From NCBI RefSeq assembly GCF_016919065.1, contig NZ_JAFFQA010000008.1:90798-154797 (forward strand): a DNA stretch of 64,000 nucleotides, read 5' to 3'. Both the position numbers and the translations under genes were made by a program. The stretch's first letter is position 1. Each line of letters starts with the position of its first letter. The DNA is from Desulfobulbus rhabdoformis. Lineage in GTDB: Bacteria > Desulfobacterota > Desulfobulbia > Desulfobulbales > Desulfobulbaceae. Under the pieces are notes generated by a model that saw only the letters and a program-made list of their open reading frames with translations, was not told the origin of the DNA and made no database searches. Positions 38,012-48,220 of this stretch are shown piece after piece.

Positions 38012-38860
38012 TCAGACCGATCCATAACTATGTAGACCCGATAAAAAGAAGTTAACGCCAAAATAGGTAAAGAAAACGGCAAGAAAACCTACGATAGCCA
38101 ACCAGGCTATGCGACGACCCTGCCAACCACGGGTAAAGCGCGCATGCAGGGTCAACGCGTAAACAAACCAGGTAATAATAGACCAGGTCTCCTTTGGATC
38201 CCAACTCCAGTAGGTTCCCCAGGCCTCATTGGCCCAGATAGCCCCGGTGATAATGCCCGCCGAGAGCCACATGAATCCAAAAATAATAGTCTTATGCGTT
38301 AAATCGTCAATGATTTTGAGCTCAGGTAATGAGCCTAATATCGATAAGTTCTCTTGCTTGTTCCGACTTGCGCTTTTCAGCAAATACATCATGCCCAGGC
38401 CCCCTGCCACGGCAAATGCACCGTAGCCGATAAAACAGGTGACAACATGGGCAATAAGCCAATTGGACTGAAGTGCGGGGATAAGCGGGCTGATGGTGTC
38501 ATCAATACGGGCCGAGAGTGAGGCGTAGGCCATGGCCACGGCAACGCAGGGCATGACAAAGGCCCCCATGATGCGTGCCTTGAAGCGGTATTCAAGCCCA
38601 AGGTAAAAAAGAGTGGTACACCAGGCGAAAAAGACGAGCGACTCATACATATTGGTCAAGGGAGCATGCCCGGCACCAATTTGGTAAGACTCGTGCCAGC
38701 GCATGCCCAGTGCGATTGTTTGAACAATCACGCCACCTGCGGCAAAGAGCATACCGATGAGACCAACCTTATCGTTTTTAAAAAGAAACAGGCCCAGATA
38801 AAAAGCTGCGGCCAGAATATAGGCGATCATGGCCAGGCCAAAGAACAGGGAACTCTCCAT
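38012..38860 (-). CDS. ccsB: System II cytochrome c biogenesis protein CcsB/CcsA (ResC)
   Basis: 282 aa, eight or so helices, with the heme-handling WWD motif WGTYWSWDPKETWS. With ResB it delivers and attaches heme to apocytochromes in the periplasm. 44 bp downstream of resB, close to the cytochrome c3 gene. Confidence 0.93.
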   Translation of the reverse strand: MESSLFFGLAMIAYILAAAFYLGLFLFKNDKVGLIGMLFAAGGVIVQTIALGMRWHESYQIGAGHAPLTNMYESLVFFAWCTTLFYLGLEYRFKARIMGAFVMPCVAVAMAYASLSARIDDTISPLIPALQSNWLIAHVVTCFIGYGAFAVAGGLGMMYLLKSASRNKQENLSILGSLPELKIIDDLTHKTIIFGFMWLSAGIITGAIWANEAWGTYWSWDPKETWSIITWFVYALTLHARFTRGWQGRRIAWLAIVGFLAVFFTYFGVNFFLSGLHSYGSV

Positions 38861-38904
38861 AGATAATCCGTAAGCAGAAATGGACGAAGGTAAGGTGGGC
38901 TTGT

Positions 38905-40257
38905 TCAGGAAAGTTGCTCTAAACGCTTGATACGCTCAGTAAATTTCCTTTCAAAACCTACCTTGTTTTTATTGGCATCGCCAGCCAAAAGTATGTGACA
39001 CTCGGAGCCTGTGGCCTGGATGGAACCATAGAGACGCCGATGTGAGAGAAAAAATGCCACATAGAGTCCTACAAGCATGAGTATGCAGCCGCTATACACA
39101 AGCCCAACTCCAGGGTCTTTAGTTGCCTGTAAACCTGTGGCGTACGCCTGTTCAACCTTCAAAATATAGGTCGCGTCTGGACGCTTGATTTTCGCCTCCT
39201 GCCCGGGCTGCAACCAGAAAATGGAAGCCTTCCCCTGACCATCCGAAAACCAGATTTTAAGCTGTCTTGTTACCTCTCCTCGGTTTTCCCGATTGATAAT
39301 ACCATATCTGACCCCGGCCTCGCTCCAAAGAACCTCCCTGGCAACGCCAATCTTGGAACTGGTGGCAAGTCCGTCTGCTGCCCGTTTGATTTGAACAAGG
39401 TAGTTCTGAAAGGGTTGGTAACTTGACTGGTAGAAAGTGACGCCCTTGTAGGTGAGTGGTTTGTTGACCTCTATTATCGCATGCCGGACTTCTCTGCCTT
39501 CTTCGATAATACCCACCTCCGTGCGATAGGTTTTCGGCATACCATTGGGATAGTATTCGATGGTGAAGTCCTTGCAGAAAAGTTGGAAGTCAAGATCGAT
39601 ATGCTGGCCACCTTTGAAAGCGTTGATATGACCCGAGGCCTGCCCCTCGGGGAGCATCATTGCTCCTTTAAAGGCAAAGGTCGGGTTATGAAGAATTTTT
39701 TCGGCAATGGTGGATGAGCCTATAACAGCGCCCAAGAGCACAATGAGGATCGAGCAATGCACCACATAAACGCCAAAACGACTCCAGCCACCTTTCTGGG
39801 CAACATAAAGAGAGCTTTCGTCCTTTTCAACTTTTTGCGCTTTAAATCCAAGCGAGCGAAAAAATTGCATCACCTCCTGTTCAGCTGCATCAACAGTACT
39901 TAAACGGGTGTATGCATGTTTCAGGGGCATTTGGGCCAACTGCTCTGGGGACGTCATGCCCATATCTCGGCCAAGGATTCGAAAAACCAGGGGTATTCGC
40001 TCAAGGCTGCAGACAATGAGGTTCAGGGCAAAAAGGCCCAGCAGGCTCAGAAACCACCATGAATTGTACATATCAGCAATATCAAGAAGCCCAAAAAACT
40101 GTGCAGTCTTTTCCCCAAACTGCTGCACGTAAAAGCCGTGGCTTTGATTTTGAGGAATGATGGTCCCGATGATGGAGGTTGCTGCAAGAATAAAGAGGAG
40201 GAAGAGGGCCAGTTGCACTGAGGCGAACAGGCTGACAAAACCATTTTTTTTGCGCAT
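38905..40257 (-). CDS. resB: System II cytochrome c biogenesis protein ResB/Ccs1
   Basis: About 450 aa. Three N-terminal helices (FASVQLALFLLFILAATSIIG and on), a large periplasmic domain and a late helix (VGLVYSGCILMLVGLYVAFF). Start ATG 40257 is preferred to GTG 40263, but neither has a strong ribosome site. Forms the cytochrome c synthase with CcsB. Confidence 0.9.
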   Translation of the reverse strand: MRKKNGFVSLFASVQLALFLLFILAATSIIGTIIPQNQSHGFYVQQFGEKTAQFFGLLDIADMYNSWWFLSLLGLFALNLIVCSLERIPLVFRILGRDMGMTSPEQLAQMPLKHAYTRLSTVDAAEQEVMQFFRSLGFKAQKVEKDESSLYVAQKGGWSRFGVYVVHCSILIVLLGAVIGSSTIAEKILHNPTFAFKGAMMLPEGQASGHINAFKGGQHIDLDFQLFCKDFTIEYYPNGMPKTYRTEVGIIEEGREVRHAIIEVNKPLTYKGVTFYQSSYQPFQNYLVQIKRAADGLATSSKIGVAREVLWSEAGVRYGIINRENRGEVTRQLKIWFSDGQGKASIFWLQPGQEAKIKRPDATYILKVEQAYATGLQATKDPGVGLVYSGCILMLVGLYVAFFLSHRRLYGSIQATGSECHILLAGDANKNKVGFERKFTERIKRLEQLS

Positions 40258-40398
40258 GATCACGAGGTGAGTTGTTAAATGACGGGCCGGGAGCGAGTTG
40301 ATCGCTTCGGTTGATCATAAAGGATTTGAATGTGATTTCCTTAGCATGAGTCCATGAAACTGGCAAGAATCTTTTACCCTACCACTTTGTGGTCTGGT

Positions 40399-41625
40399 TT
40401 AACAGATGAGCATGGAACTGTTTTTGATTATTGCTGCGTTGTTATCATGTAACAGAGCCGCCTGTGCCTGATCAGTTGATATTGAACTGACTCCTATTTG
40501 CCGGCAGAGTTCCGAGGAGAGATCGCTGAGCAGACTTATACGGATGCGACGGGTTTTTGCCATCATCGAAAGGGCTGTGCCTCCGTTTCCAGAGTAACAT
40601 TTTTCAAGCTCCGCAAAGGCCCTTTTGGCCCCTCCCAGAGCAAAGTAAGGGAGAAAGGTAGTGGAGCCGATCCCGTCACGGCATTGGGCCAGAACAATGA
40701 GGTGGCCTCCGTCTTCGACAAAGCCTGCAGCATTGTTGATCGCCTTATGGGATTGGATAAAATTAATATCCTTGGGAAATCCACCTGCAGATGCAAGCAC
40801 CAACGAATATTTTTTATCGTTGGGCAAGCGAAAGTGGTGATCATGGATTTTACAGACATCGAGAAAATCCGTGTAGGATCGACCACAACGATAGTCTACC
40901 ACCTGGCCGTCACTGCCGAGAAGTCCATGGATAGAGATATAGTGCGGCAGAGCCTCATCTATTTCTTTGAGGTCTTCAGCAAGAGGATTGCCCAAGAGTT
41001 GGCCTGAGGTACAACCGGGAGCCAGCCCCTGAATGCTGGAATCAAGGAAAAGCCGATGATTTGCCCATATAGCCTCCCTTTCAGCAAGACCGGGGAAAAG
41101 CAATTTTCTTCCGCCGCCAAATCCGGCAAAGTAATGGTGAGAGATGGCCCCTACGGTAATGATGAATCCTGCTTGCAGGAGATCGCGCCGAATGCGGATC
41201 GGTGTCTTTCTTTTTGTGGTGCCTAAGGTGACAAATTGTCCCCGATCCTCGCTTTCATGGTGCACAAAGTGAAATTGCCGGTACGTTTCACCGTAACAGG
41301 CCAGGGATTCCTCCTCGCTTTGGCGAATATGAGTGCCGTAGCTGATATAGAAGCAGATTTGTTTGCCGCTGATGCCACAGGAAAGCAAGAGGTCAATGAG
41401 CCAGGGAAGAATCCTGGGATAGCCACAGAGCCTGGTTTTATCGGCCACCACGATGGCAACAGGTCCAGGGGGCAGGGAAGAGGGCAAAAGCGCTCTCAGC
41501 TCAAGGCTCAACCGACCCAAATCGACCTTGTTTTCGGGCTCATGCGGGTCGAGAAACCGTGTCTGCAGCGATACGTCAAAAGGGACCGTCCCCTCTCCAA
41601 AGCAAAGATTAACTTTGTTGTTCAT
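40399..41625 (-). CDS. larA: LarA-family nickel-pincer racemase homologue
   Basis: 408 aa. LarA-type blocks: GTHIRQS, SHHYFAGFGGGRKLLFPG and ANHRLF supply the His/His/Lys/His set of lactate racemase. It overlaps the glcF-like gene by 17 nt, so it probably interconverts lactate or another 2-hydroxyacid for the GlcD/GlcF oxidase. The pincer-cofactor genes larB, larC and larE are not in the window. Confidence 0.85.
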   Translation of the reverse strand: MNNKVNLCFGEGTVPFDVSLQTRFLDPHEPENKVDLGRLSLELRALLPSSLPPGPVAIVVADKTRLCGYPRILPWLIDLLLSCGISGKQICFYISYGTHIRQSEEESLACYGETYRQFHFVHHESEDRGQFVTLGTTKRKTPIRIRRDLLQAGFIITVGAISHHYFAGFGGGRKLLFPGLAEREAIWANHRLFLDSSIQGLAPGCTSGQLLGNPLAEDLKEIDEALPHYISIHGLLGSDGQVVDYRCGRSYTDFLDVCKIHDHHFRLPNDKKYSLVLASAGGFPKDINFIQSHKAINNAAGFVEDGGHLIVLAQCRDGIGSTTFLPYFALGGAKRAFAELEKCYSGNGGTALSMMAKTRRIRISLLSDLSSELCRQIGVSSISTDQAQAALLHDNNAAIIKNSSMLIC

Positions 41626-42871
41626 CGGTGAGGGCCTGGTCTATGAGCTCAAGGGTATGCAGCGCCTGCATTTGCAAGCCATTACGGTCAATAATATCCT
41701 GCAACTGGAGAATACACCCAGGGCAACTGGAAGCCACAATCGTTGCTCCTGTTTTTTTCAGACCGCTGCTTTTTTTATCCCCGATCATACGGCTTAAGTC
41801 AGGGTGATGAGCGGTAAAGGTCCCCCCAAGTCCACAACAGAGACCGGCTCCTTCCATCTCAACATAGTCTGCCTGGGGCAAAGCCTGAAGGAGGGCACGT
41901 GGCTCCCTGGTTATTCCCTCGCTACGTAAATGGCAGGGATCGTGGTAGGTTATTCTGGTTGTCTGCTTTTTTTGAGGAAGCGCGGCAAGTATTTTATCAA
42001 CTCCGTTTGCTACCAGGAACTGATGGATATCAAGAATTTTTGAGTCAAACGGGGAACCTGATTTTTCCGCATAATGACCAGCAAGCATCCCGCGACAGGA
42101 TGCACAACCAGTGAGAATGACAGAACTCTTTTTTTTGTTCAGGGCCCCAATGTTGGTTTCACTGAGTTTGGAGATTAATGCGGAGTTTCCTGAAGAGAGC
42201 GCGGGCATACCGCAACAGCCCTGTTTTTTGGGAAAATACACGGAGAACCCCAGTCTATGCGGAATCCGTATTAAAAGTTCGCCCCACTGGGGATAGATAT
42301 AACTGAGAGCACAACCGGCAAAAACCGTGACTATCCCCTTTTCCGGATCTCCTTCGAGAAACTCTGGAACCCGGTCAAAGAGGGTGCGTTCGGCAAGAGG
42401 CGGCAAACTCCTGCCTTTGAGTATTTCAGGGGAGAAGCGAAGTCGCAGCCCACTGGATTCAGGGATCTTTTTAAAGAGCAGGGGAGAGAGAAATTCGGCT
42501 CCTTTAATCAGGGTCTTCATGAGTGACTTGGACCCCGTAACCTTTGCCACCTTTTTGCCCACAGAAGAAAGTCCATGTTGGTCGGTTATTTTTCTTCGCA
42601 GGGCCCCGACAATTTTATCCGTGGGAACCTGGTTGGGGCAATGGGTAACACAGGAGCCACAGAGCAGGCAGAGCCCCATATCCTCTTGCAACCGCTCATC
42701 AAGCACTACCTGACCACTCAGTACGGAGGCGGCGAGAACGATCTTGCCGCGTGCTACAGAGCCTTCCCTGCCTGTTTCACTGTAAACAGGGCAATGGGCC
42801 TGACAGGCTCCACAGCGAACACATTGTTGGAGGACGTGCGCGTATTCTTCAAGATCTTTCTGGTTACTCAT
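41609..42871 (-). CDS. glcF: Glycolate/lactate oxidase-type iron-sulfur subunit (GlcF-like)
   Basis: 420 aa. Two [4Fe-4S] motifs (CVRCGACQAHCP, CLLCGSCVTHCP) followed by two CCG domains (GCCGMPAL; GLCCGLGG). Carries electrons from the FAD subunit to the membrane pool. Overlaps glcD by 4 nt and larA by 17 nt: a tight three-gene operon. Confidence 0.92.
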   Translation of the reverse strand: MSNQKDLEEYAHVLQQCVRCGACQAHCPVYSETGREGSVARGKIVLAASVLSGQVVLDERLQEDMGLCLLCGSCVTHCPNQVPTDKIVGALRRKITDQHGLSSVGKKVAKVTGSKSLMKTLIKGAEFLSPLLFKKIPESSGLRLRFSPEILKGRSLPPLAERTLFDRVPEFLEGDPEKGIVTVFAGCALSYIYPQWGELLIRIPHRLGFSVYFPKKQGCCGMPALSSGNSALISKLSETNIGALNKKKSSVILTGCASCRGMLAGHYAEKSGSPFDSKILDIHQFLVANGVDKILAALPQKKQTTRITYHDPCHLRSEGITREPRALLQALPQADYVEMEGAGLCCGLGGTFTAHHPDLSRMIGDKKSSGLKKTGATIVASSCPGCILQLQDIIDRNGLQMQALHTLELIDQALTDEQQS

Positions 42872-44295
42872 ACTGCGGAATTTTCCAATAAAGGCAGAGG
42901 GGACTCCGGGTTCAACTCTGGAAAGATTTTACCTGGGTTCATGATATTATGCGGATCAAGAGCTTTCTTTATGGCGCGCATGGTCCCCAGAGTTTCAGGG
43001 CTGAGTTCGATGGCGATATAGGGCTGTTTTGCCGTACCTATCCCATGTTCGCCACTCACTGATCCCTGAAGGGCAACAGTAGTTTCAAAAATTTCTTTGA
43101 GCACCTTCTCCACGGTTTCACGCATCCCCTGTTCATCGAGATTCACCATTACGTTGACGTGGATGTTGCCATCCCCGGCATGACCAAAATTGACAATGGG
43201 AACATTATAATGTGCGGAAATTTTTTCCAGGGCGCGGATCATCTCCGGAACCCGTGAGCGAGGAACGACAATATCCTCGTTGAATTTATGGGGGTTAAGC
43301 TGACGCAGGCTTGGGCTGATGGCTCGACGCACCTTCCAGATTGCCTCAGATTCTTCCTGGGTTGCTGCTACTCGGATCTCCAATACGCCCAAGGGGGCAA
43401 GCAGTTCCTCTATCCGTGCGACCTGGGGATCAAGCTGATCGGAGGCCCCATCAACCTCGATAATAAGAACTGCCTGGGTGTGTTCGGGCAAGCCGAGATC
43501 GCCACCAGCCTGGCGGATACAGCTCAACGCTGAATTATCAATGAATTCAAGAGTAGTCGGGATAACTTTCCCCCGAATAATGGTCGAAACTCCCTCTGCA
43601 GCTCCTTCGATCGAGGTAAAGGCGACCAGCATGGTCTTGCGGGCCTCCGGTTGAGGGATTAGGCGTAGGATAATTTCGGTGACAACACCAAGGGTCCCTT
43701 CGGCGCCGACAATCAGCCGGGTCAGATCATAGCCCACTACATTCTTGATGGCACGGCCACCGGTTTGGATGATATCCCCGGTGGGCGTAACCACGGTCAA
43801 CCCCATGACATAATCTCGGGTCACACCGTATTTGACGCACCTTGGCCCCCCGGCACACTCGGCAACATTACCGCCAAGGGTCGAGAAATCCTTCGAGGCA
43901 GGGTCTGGAGGGTAAAAAAGGCCTAACTGCTCAACCTTACGTTGCAGGTGAGCTGTTACCACCCCAGGCTCGACCACAGCAACCAGGTTATCGGTGTCAA
44001 TTTCGATGATGCGATTCATGCGGGTCAGCACCAAAACGATGCCGCCGCGTACAGGCAGGCTCCCCCCGGTAAAGCCTGATCCGGCACCCCTGGGCAGGAT
44101 GGGGATCTTTTCCTCGTTGGCCAGTTTGACAATCTGGCTCACCTCCTGCGTGGTGGTAGGATGGACCACCACATCAGGCATACATTGACGCTGGGTAGCG
44201 TCAAAGGAGTGAGTGACGAGGTCAACCTGCTGCCAGGAGACCCGACTTGACCCCACAATCTTCTCAAGTTTATCGAGAATATCTTGGTTGAGCAT
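42868..44295 (-). CDS. glcD: FAD-linked 2-hydroxyacid oxidase (GlcD/D-lactate dehydrogenase type)
   Basis: 475 aa. FAD-binding PCMH domain (ILPRGAGSGFTGGSLPVRGG; TLGGNVAECAGG) and C-terminal FAD-oxidase cap ending with HGIGTAK and PHNIMNPGKI. Start 44295 (MLNQDILDK) is chosen; the frame extends 38 codons upstream into the mscS gene without homology. First gene of glcD-glcF-larA. Confidence 0.93.
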   Translation of the reverse strand: MLNQDILDKLEKIVGSSRVSWQQVDLVTHSFDATQRQCMPDVVVHPTTTQEVSQIVKLANEEKIPILPRGAGSGFTGGSLPVRGGIVLVLTRMNRIIEIDTDNLVAVVEPGVVTAHLQRKVEQLGLFYPPDPASKDFSTLGGNVAECAGGPRCVKYGVTRDYVMGLTVVTPTGDIIQTGGRAIKNVVGYDLTRLIVGAEGTLGVVTEIILRLIPQPEARKTMLVAFTSIEGAAEGVSTIIRGKVIPTTLEFIDNSALSCIRQAGGDLGLPEHTQAVLIIEVDGASDQLDPQVARIEELLAPLGVLEIRVAATQEESEAIWKVRRAISPSLRQLNPHKFNEDIVVPRSRVPEMIRALEKISAHYNVPIVNFGHAGDGNIHVNVMVNLDEQGMRETVEKVLKEIFETTVALQGSVSGEHGIGTAKQPYIAIELSPETLGTMRAIKKALDPHNIMNPGKIFPELNPESPLPLLENSAV

Positions 44296-44302
44296 GAAAT
44301 CT

Positions 44303-46156
44303 CTACTCGTCTGTATTTTCCGGCAGATGCACAGAGAGCTGCGGGAATGGAATTTCCCAGTTGTTTTGATTCGAGCATTCAACACACCACCGGGAAATAG
44401 AGCGTTCAATGCGACCGATGATCGGTGCTTGGTCCCCCTTCATATTGGCAAAGATCACCACATCAAGTGACGATGCGCCTGCCTGAAGAAAATCGACGCT
44501 GAGACTGAGGCAATTTTGGGCAAACCCTGCCTCTTCAAATTTTTGCTGCATGTAGGCGTTGAGTTTTTCCAAAACCGTGGAGGTAATTTCCTTTTGCAGG
44601 TCATAGGAAAGGCCAAAGACCACACGAACAAAAAAGTTGGTGGACAGGTTCGCAGGAGAAAGCCCCATAAATTCAGCCGTCGAATAAACGATTTTGCGGC
44701 CACCGAGTTCCACAACCTCGACCATCTCATGGGTCAGACTCACCACCTTGGCGTTATTCTTGCCCTCTATCGCGACCCAATCACCTTCCTCACAGGGGAA
44801 CCATGGCTCATGTTCTTCATACGGTCGGGAAATCTGGCCTATCAAGGTCTCAATGGGGAGACGTAACTGCACTTTCAGGGTCGGATTGGAGAGTTTGCAA
44901 AACAGGTTAATTGATTCAACCCGCCAGGGGACACTCTGATAAATAATTCGCTCACCTTCTCGAACCGAGCCCATGTTCAACATCAGGCGAACCTGTTGCC
45001 ACATCTTGGGCAGGGTTTGACGTACAGCCCAGATCAGTCCAAGGGCAAAGATAATGGTGGCGCTTAAAAGAAACCAGTCCTCAGCCATGTAGAGTACAAG
45101 GATAAACCCTGAAATGGCGAAGATAATGGAAAACGCCTGTAAAAAGAGTTCAGTAAAACGAACATGGACCGGACGCTGTTCTTTGCGAGCCCCTGGTAAA
45201 ACGGTGAGGATGAAACGCGCAAACAGGCGAAAAGCGATGAAGATGACGATAAAAGCCCCAAAGGCCAGCAGCAGATACAAGCCTCGTTCGCGGAAAAAGT
45301 TGCGGACGGAGTCACTGGAACTCTGGATAAATGAGACGTCGTTTGCCTCAAGTTTGTTGAGCTCCTTTTGGGCAAGATCGAGTTTACCATTGACTCGTTT
45401 GTCCATGTTTTCCCAGGCAGGCAGCAGTTCACTCAGATAATTTTTTATCTCCGGGGTTTTTGCTTCCTCTATGAGCCCGCTAAGATGGGCAATTGCCGCC
45501 TTGGCCGTTTTGGCCTGCTCCTGGTAGGTGTTGATTGTATCTTTAAGATCGGACTTTTGCCTGGCCTTGGCAGTCAATGCTTTGAGTTCTTTAATACTGG
45601 GCTCAAGCAGGGTGGCGACTTCCTCTTTCCAACTGAATTTTGCCTCAGTCTTGTTGGAAAAAGCGCTGGAGTCGACTCCGGTTGCTAATCGTTCAAAATC
45701 AATTCCGGTTTCGTTAAGCTGTTTATCAAGATTTTTAAGTTCTTCCTTAAGGGTCTCCTGCTCGGAGACCGAGGAACTCTTTTCAATGCGCGCATTGATG
45801 GTGGCAATCTGCATCTTGAGGTTTTTCTGCAATTCAACCAATGAGGAAAGCATCTGCAGGGTTTCATCGGCCTTTTGCCCCGATTTCTGGCTGTCCCCCT
45901 TGGTCAATACAGACTCAATCTGTATTGGTTCGGTTGCCTCAGGTTGAATATCCTCAACTGCGTTTTCAGTTTTCAACTCTTGAACGACTTGATCATCAAC
46001 CGTAGATATGGGGTTAATCGCAATCTTAGCGCTGCCCTTCCTATGCTCTTCAGCAAGGGTGACCTGCTTGTTTTTTGCAGTATCAATGGGCTTGGTTTCA
46101 GCAAAGCCTCCACCTGTAAAGGAAAACAGCACAATCAAGATGATCAGAAAACGCAT
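44303..46156 (-). CDS. MscS-family mechanosensitive channel with long periplasmic N-domain
   Basis: 617 aa. Signal peptide (1-19), a coiled-coil-rich extracytoplasmic region (about 110-300), then helices near 310-330, 350-370 and 375-390 and a beta-domain that resembles MscS C-termini (SVREGERIIYQSVPWRVESI). Similar to long MscK-like proteins. Ends 7 bp before glcD. Confidence 0.75.
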   Translation of the reverse strand: MRFLIILIVLFSFTGGGFAETKPIDTAKNKQVTLAEEHRKGSAKIAINPISTVDDQVVQELKTENAVEDIQPEATEPIQIESVLTKGDSQKSGQKADETLQMLSSLVELQKNLKMQIATINARIEKSSSVSEQETLKEELKNLDKQLNETGIDFERLATGVDSSAFSNKTEAKFSWKEEVATLLEPSIKELKALTAKARQKSDLKDTINTYQEQAKTAKAAIAHLSGLIEEAKTPEIKNYLSELLPAWENMDKRVNGKLDLAQKELNKLEANDVSFIQSSSDSVRNFFRERGLYLLLAFGAFIVIFIAFRLFARFILTVLPGARKEQRPVHVRFTELFLQAFSIIFAISGFILVLYMAEDWFLLSATIIFALGLIWAVRQTLPKMWQQVRLMLNMGSVREGERIIYQSVPWRVESINLFCKLSNPTLKVQLRLPIETLIGQISRPYEEHEPWFPCEEGDWVAIEGKNNAKVVSLTHEMVEVVELGGRKIVYSTAEFMGLSPANLSTNFFVRVVFGLSYDLQKEITSTVLEKLNAYMQQKFEEAGFAQNCLSLSVDFLQAGASSLDVVIFANMKGDQAPIIGRIERSISRWCVECSNQNNWEIPFPQLSVHLPENTDE

Positions 46157-46198
46157 AGTCCTTATCCTTGGTTTAAATTATTCAAGACACCCTGCAGG

Positions 46199-46837
46199 TC
46201 AGGGCGCAAGGCGCTCAAGCGACCATTGCCCATCAGAATCAAGCGTATAAAGGAAACGGTCGTGAAGGCGGCTGGTCTGCCCTTGCCAAAACTCAACCGT
46301 CTGTGGTCGAACACGATACCCACCCCAAAAATCGGGTAAAGGGATTTCTCCCTCAAGAAATTTCTTTTTAATTTTTTCGAATTCGAGCATCAGCATCTGC
46401 CTAGAAGAAAGCACAGAACTCTGACGGGATATCCACGCCCCCAACTGACTTTCCCGTGGGCGGGATGAAAAATAGCGGGCAGACTCCGCAGCGCTGACTT
46501 CTTCTGCTATTCCGGTGATAGCCACTTGCCGAGCAATCTTGATCCAGGGGAAAAGCAGGGCAACACGATTGTTTTCAGCAATTTCCCCTGCCTTGCGACT
46601 TTTGTAGTTGGTGTAGAAGACAAAGCCGTTTTGGTCAAAAAATTTTAAGAGCACTGTACGTGAAGATGGTTGTCCATCTTTATTGACAGTGGAAAGGGTC
46701 ATGGCGTTGGGCTCGAGAAGCTCAGCTGCGCATGCATCCTTAAACCAGTGCTCAAATTGGGAAAAAGGGTCAACGGCCAGGGTTTTACGGCTCAATACCG
46801 GTTTTTTATAATCTTTGCGGAATCCTTGAATATCCAT
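46199..46837 (-). CDS. pdxH: Pyridoxamine 5'-phosphate oxidase
   Basis: 212 aa, typical. FMN site in SSRTVLLKFFDQNGFVFYTN and YKSRKAGEI, and the RVRPQTVEFWQG signature with C-terminal RLAP. Makes pyridoxal phosphate. Confidence 0.95.
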   Translation of the reverse strand: MDIQGFRKDYKKPVLSRKTLAVDPFSQFEHWFKDACAAELLEPNAMTLSTVNKDGQPSSRTVLLKFFDQNGFVFYTNYKSRKAGEIAENNRVALLFPWIKIARQVAITGIAEEVSAAESARYFSSRPRESQLGAWISRQSSVLSSRQMLMLEFEKIKKKFLEGEIPLPDFWGGYRVRPQTVEFWQGQTSRLHDRFLYTLDSDGQWSLERLAP

Positions 46838-46851
46838 ACTCTACTCCAAAA

Positions 46852-46942
46852 GGGTGTCTTGAATAATGAGATTTTTCAATCAAGATCAGGTAAGCGCCAG
46901 ACTTCGCGAGATTGGCAGAAAAAGCAATTATTCAAGATTCCC
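46852..46942. mobile_element. MITE-like repeat, copy B (91 bp, shortest form)
   Basis: Ends GGGTGTCTTGAATAAT and ATTATTCAAGATTCCC. It looks like the minimal unit: left end, CAGGTAAGCG, AGACTTCG, TTGGCAGAAAAAGC, right end. Lies 14 bp upstream of pdxH. Confidence 0.75.
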
Positions 46943-47120
46943 AAAAAAATAATAGCCTCCCAACTGTAAGAACCGTTTTAAATCAGGTCAACATCTGCAG
47001 AGCCCCTGAGTCTGTGACAGCGGGGGAACTGGATGAAACATAAATTTCTGAAAAATAATGACCGATTCAGAATGACAGGTTGTTCAATTCCCACCAGCTA
47101 CCACGGATGCAGGACAAAGC

Positions 47121-47948
47121 TCATTGCCCCTCGGTGAGAATATCCAGCAATTCCGGAAGGGCTGTGGCGCTGGGCTGTTGGATAAAGAATCCCTGCTGGC
47201 TTTGTTGGGCAAGCTCTGAGAAGGGGTTGGCCTCAATGTTGATATCAACAATGATCCCATTGTTACGATACACTTCCCGTGCTACCTGATTGGGCAGGTT
47301 GGTTGCTCCAGCTGTTCCAACAATAATCAGAAGCGCAGTTTCCTGGGCCAAGGCCATTGAACTGTAGAAATGGTAATGGTGCTCGTTGTAACTTTCATCG
47401 AAAAGAAGAACATGCGGCCGGGTACGGGCTCCGCAAAGCGGGCAACGTAAGGCCTGTATATCCTGAGCAGTGAGCTGCTCTTCTTTTGTTTTTGGAGAGA
47501 CTGTCTCGGGTATGGGATAGACCTCTTCGCTGCATTCCAGTGCGCAACGCATATGAAATACATTGCCATGAATTTGATAGGTGCGCTGAAGGGAATTGCC
47601 TGCACTCAGATGCAACCCATCTATATTTTGGGTGATAAGCGCGAATCGATCTTTGAAAACATTTTCCATATCGACCAGCGCTTTATGGCCGTCGTTGGGG
47701 CGAGCACCTTTGCAAACGCCCATACGATAGAGGTACCACTTCCATACCTCCTCAGGTATCTGGCTAAACATTTGAAAGGTGGCCATCTCCTGGGGATGGT
47801 AGACCTCCGAGCCAACGGTCCAGTATCCTTCAGGTCCACGAAAGGTTGGAATACCGCTTTCTGCAGATATTCCGGCCCCGGTGAGTACCGTGATTTTCCC
47901 CGCTCCTTTTGCAATACGCTGCAACAGCTGCTTTTGGCTTGTTTCCAT
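47121..47948 (-). CDS. cobB: Sirtuin-family NAD-dependent protein deacylase
   Basis: 275 aa. NAD motifs GAGISAESGIPTFRG and TQNIDGLHLSAG, catalytic His in IHGNVFH, zinc cysteines in CALEC and CPLCG. Removes acyl groups from protein lysines. An additional insert (about 170-200) is absent from short CobB. Confidence 0.92.
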   Translation of the reverse strand: METSQKQLLQRIAKGAGKITVLTGAGISAESGIPTFRGPEGYWTVGSEVYHPQEMATFQMFSQIPEEVWKWYLYRMGVCKGARPNDGHKALVDMENVFKDRFALITQNIDGLHLSAGNSLQRTYQIHGNVFHMRCALECSEEVYPIPETVSPKTKEEQLTAQDIQALRCPLCGARTRPHVLLFDESYNEHHYHFYSSMALAQETALLIIVGTAGATNLPNQVAREVYRNNGIIVDINIEANPFSELAQQSQQGFFIQQPSATALPELLDILTEGQ

Positions 47949-48220
47949 GCATGCTCCCGTGTTCAGGACTCAGTCATCTTTCCGTTGCAATATCCAGCAG
48001 ATAAAACTTAGTCATTCTGAATAGAGCACCTAAGTCAAGAACAGATTCTTTTTCAAGCCCTATTTCAGAAAAATGAAAAAAGGGGCTTGATCCTGCTGTT
48101 CGCAACTACAGTTATGGCTCATAGCCGTATTCACTTACGGAACAAGGTTGAATTGATTCTGTAGGCTTGATTGTAAAAGTGTTTCGAGCCGCCTGAATAC
48201 CTGAGAAAGAAAGGGGAAGC

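Noticed and set aside
48028..48040. Partial FNR/HcpR-like match (CACCTAAGTCAA) upstream of the sirtuin gene
   Set aside because: Only the right half-site fits; the left arm is not TTGA.
48053..48090. Hairpin TCAAGCCC / GGGCTTGA upstream of the sirtuin gene, considered as terminator
   Set aside because: No T run follows on either strand; position between two same-strand genes does not add support.
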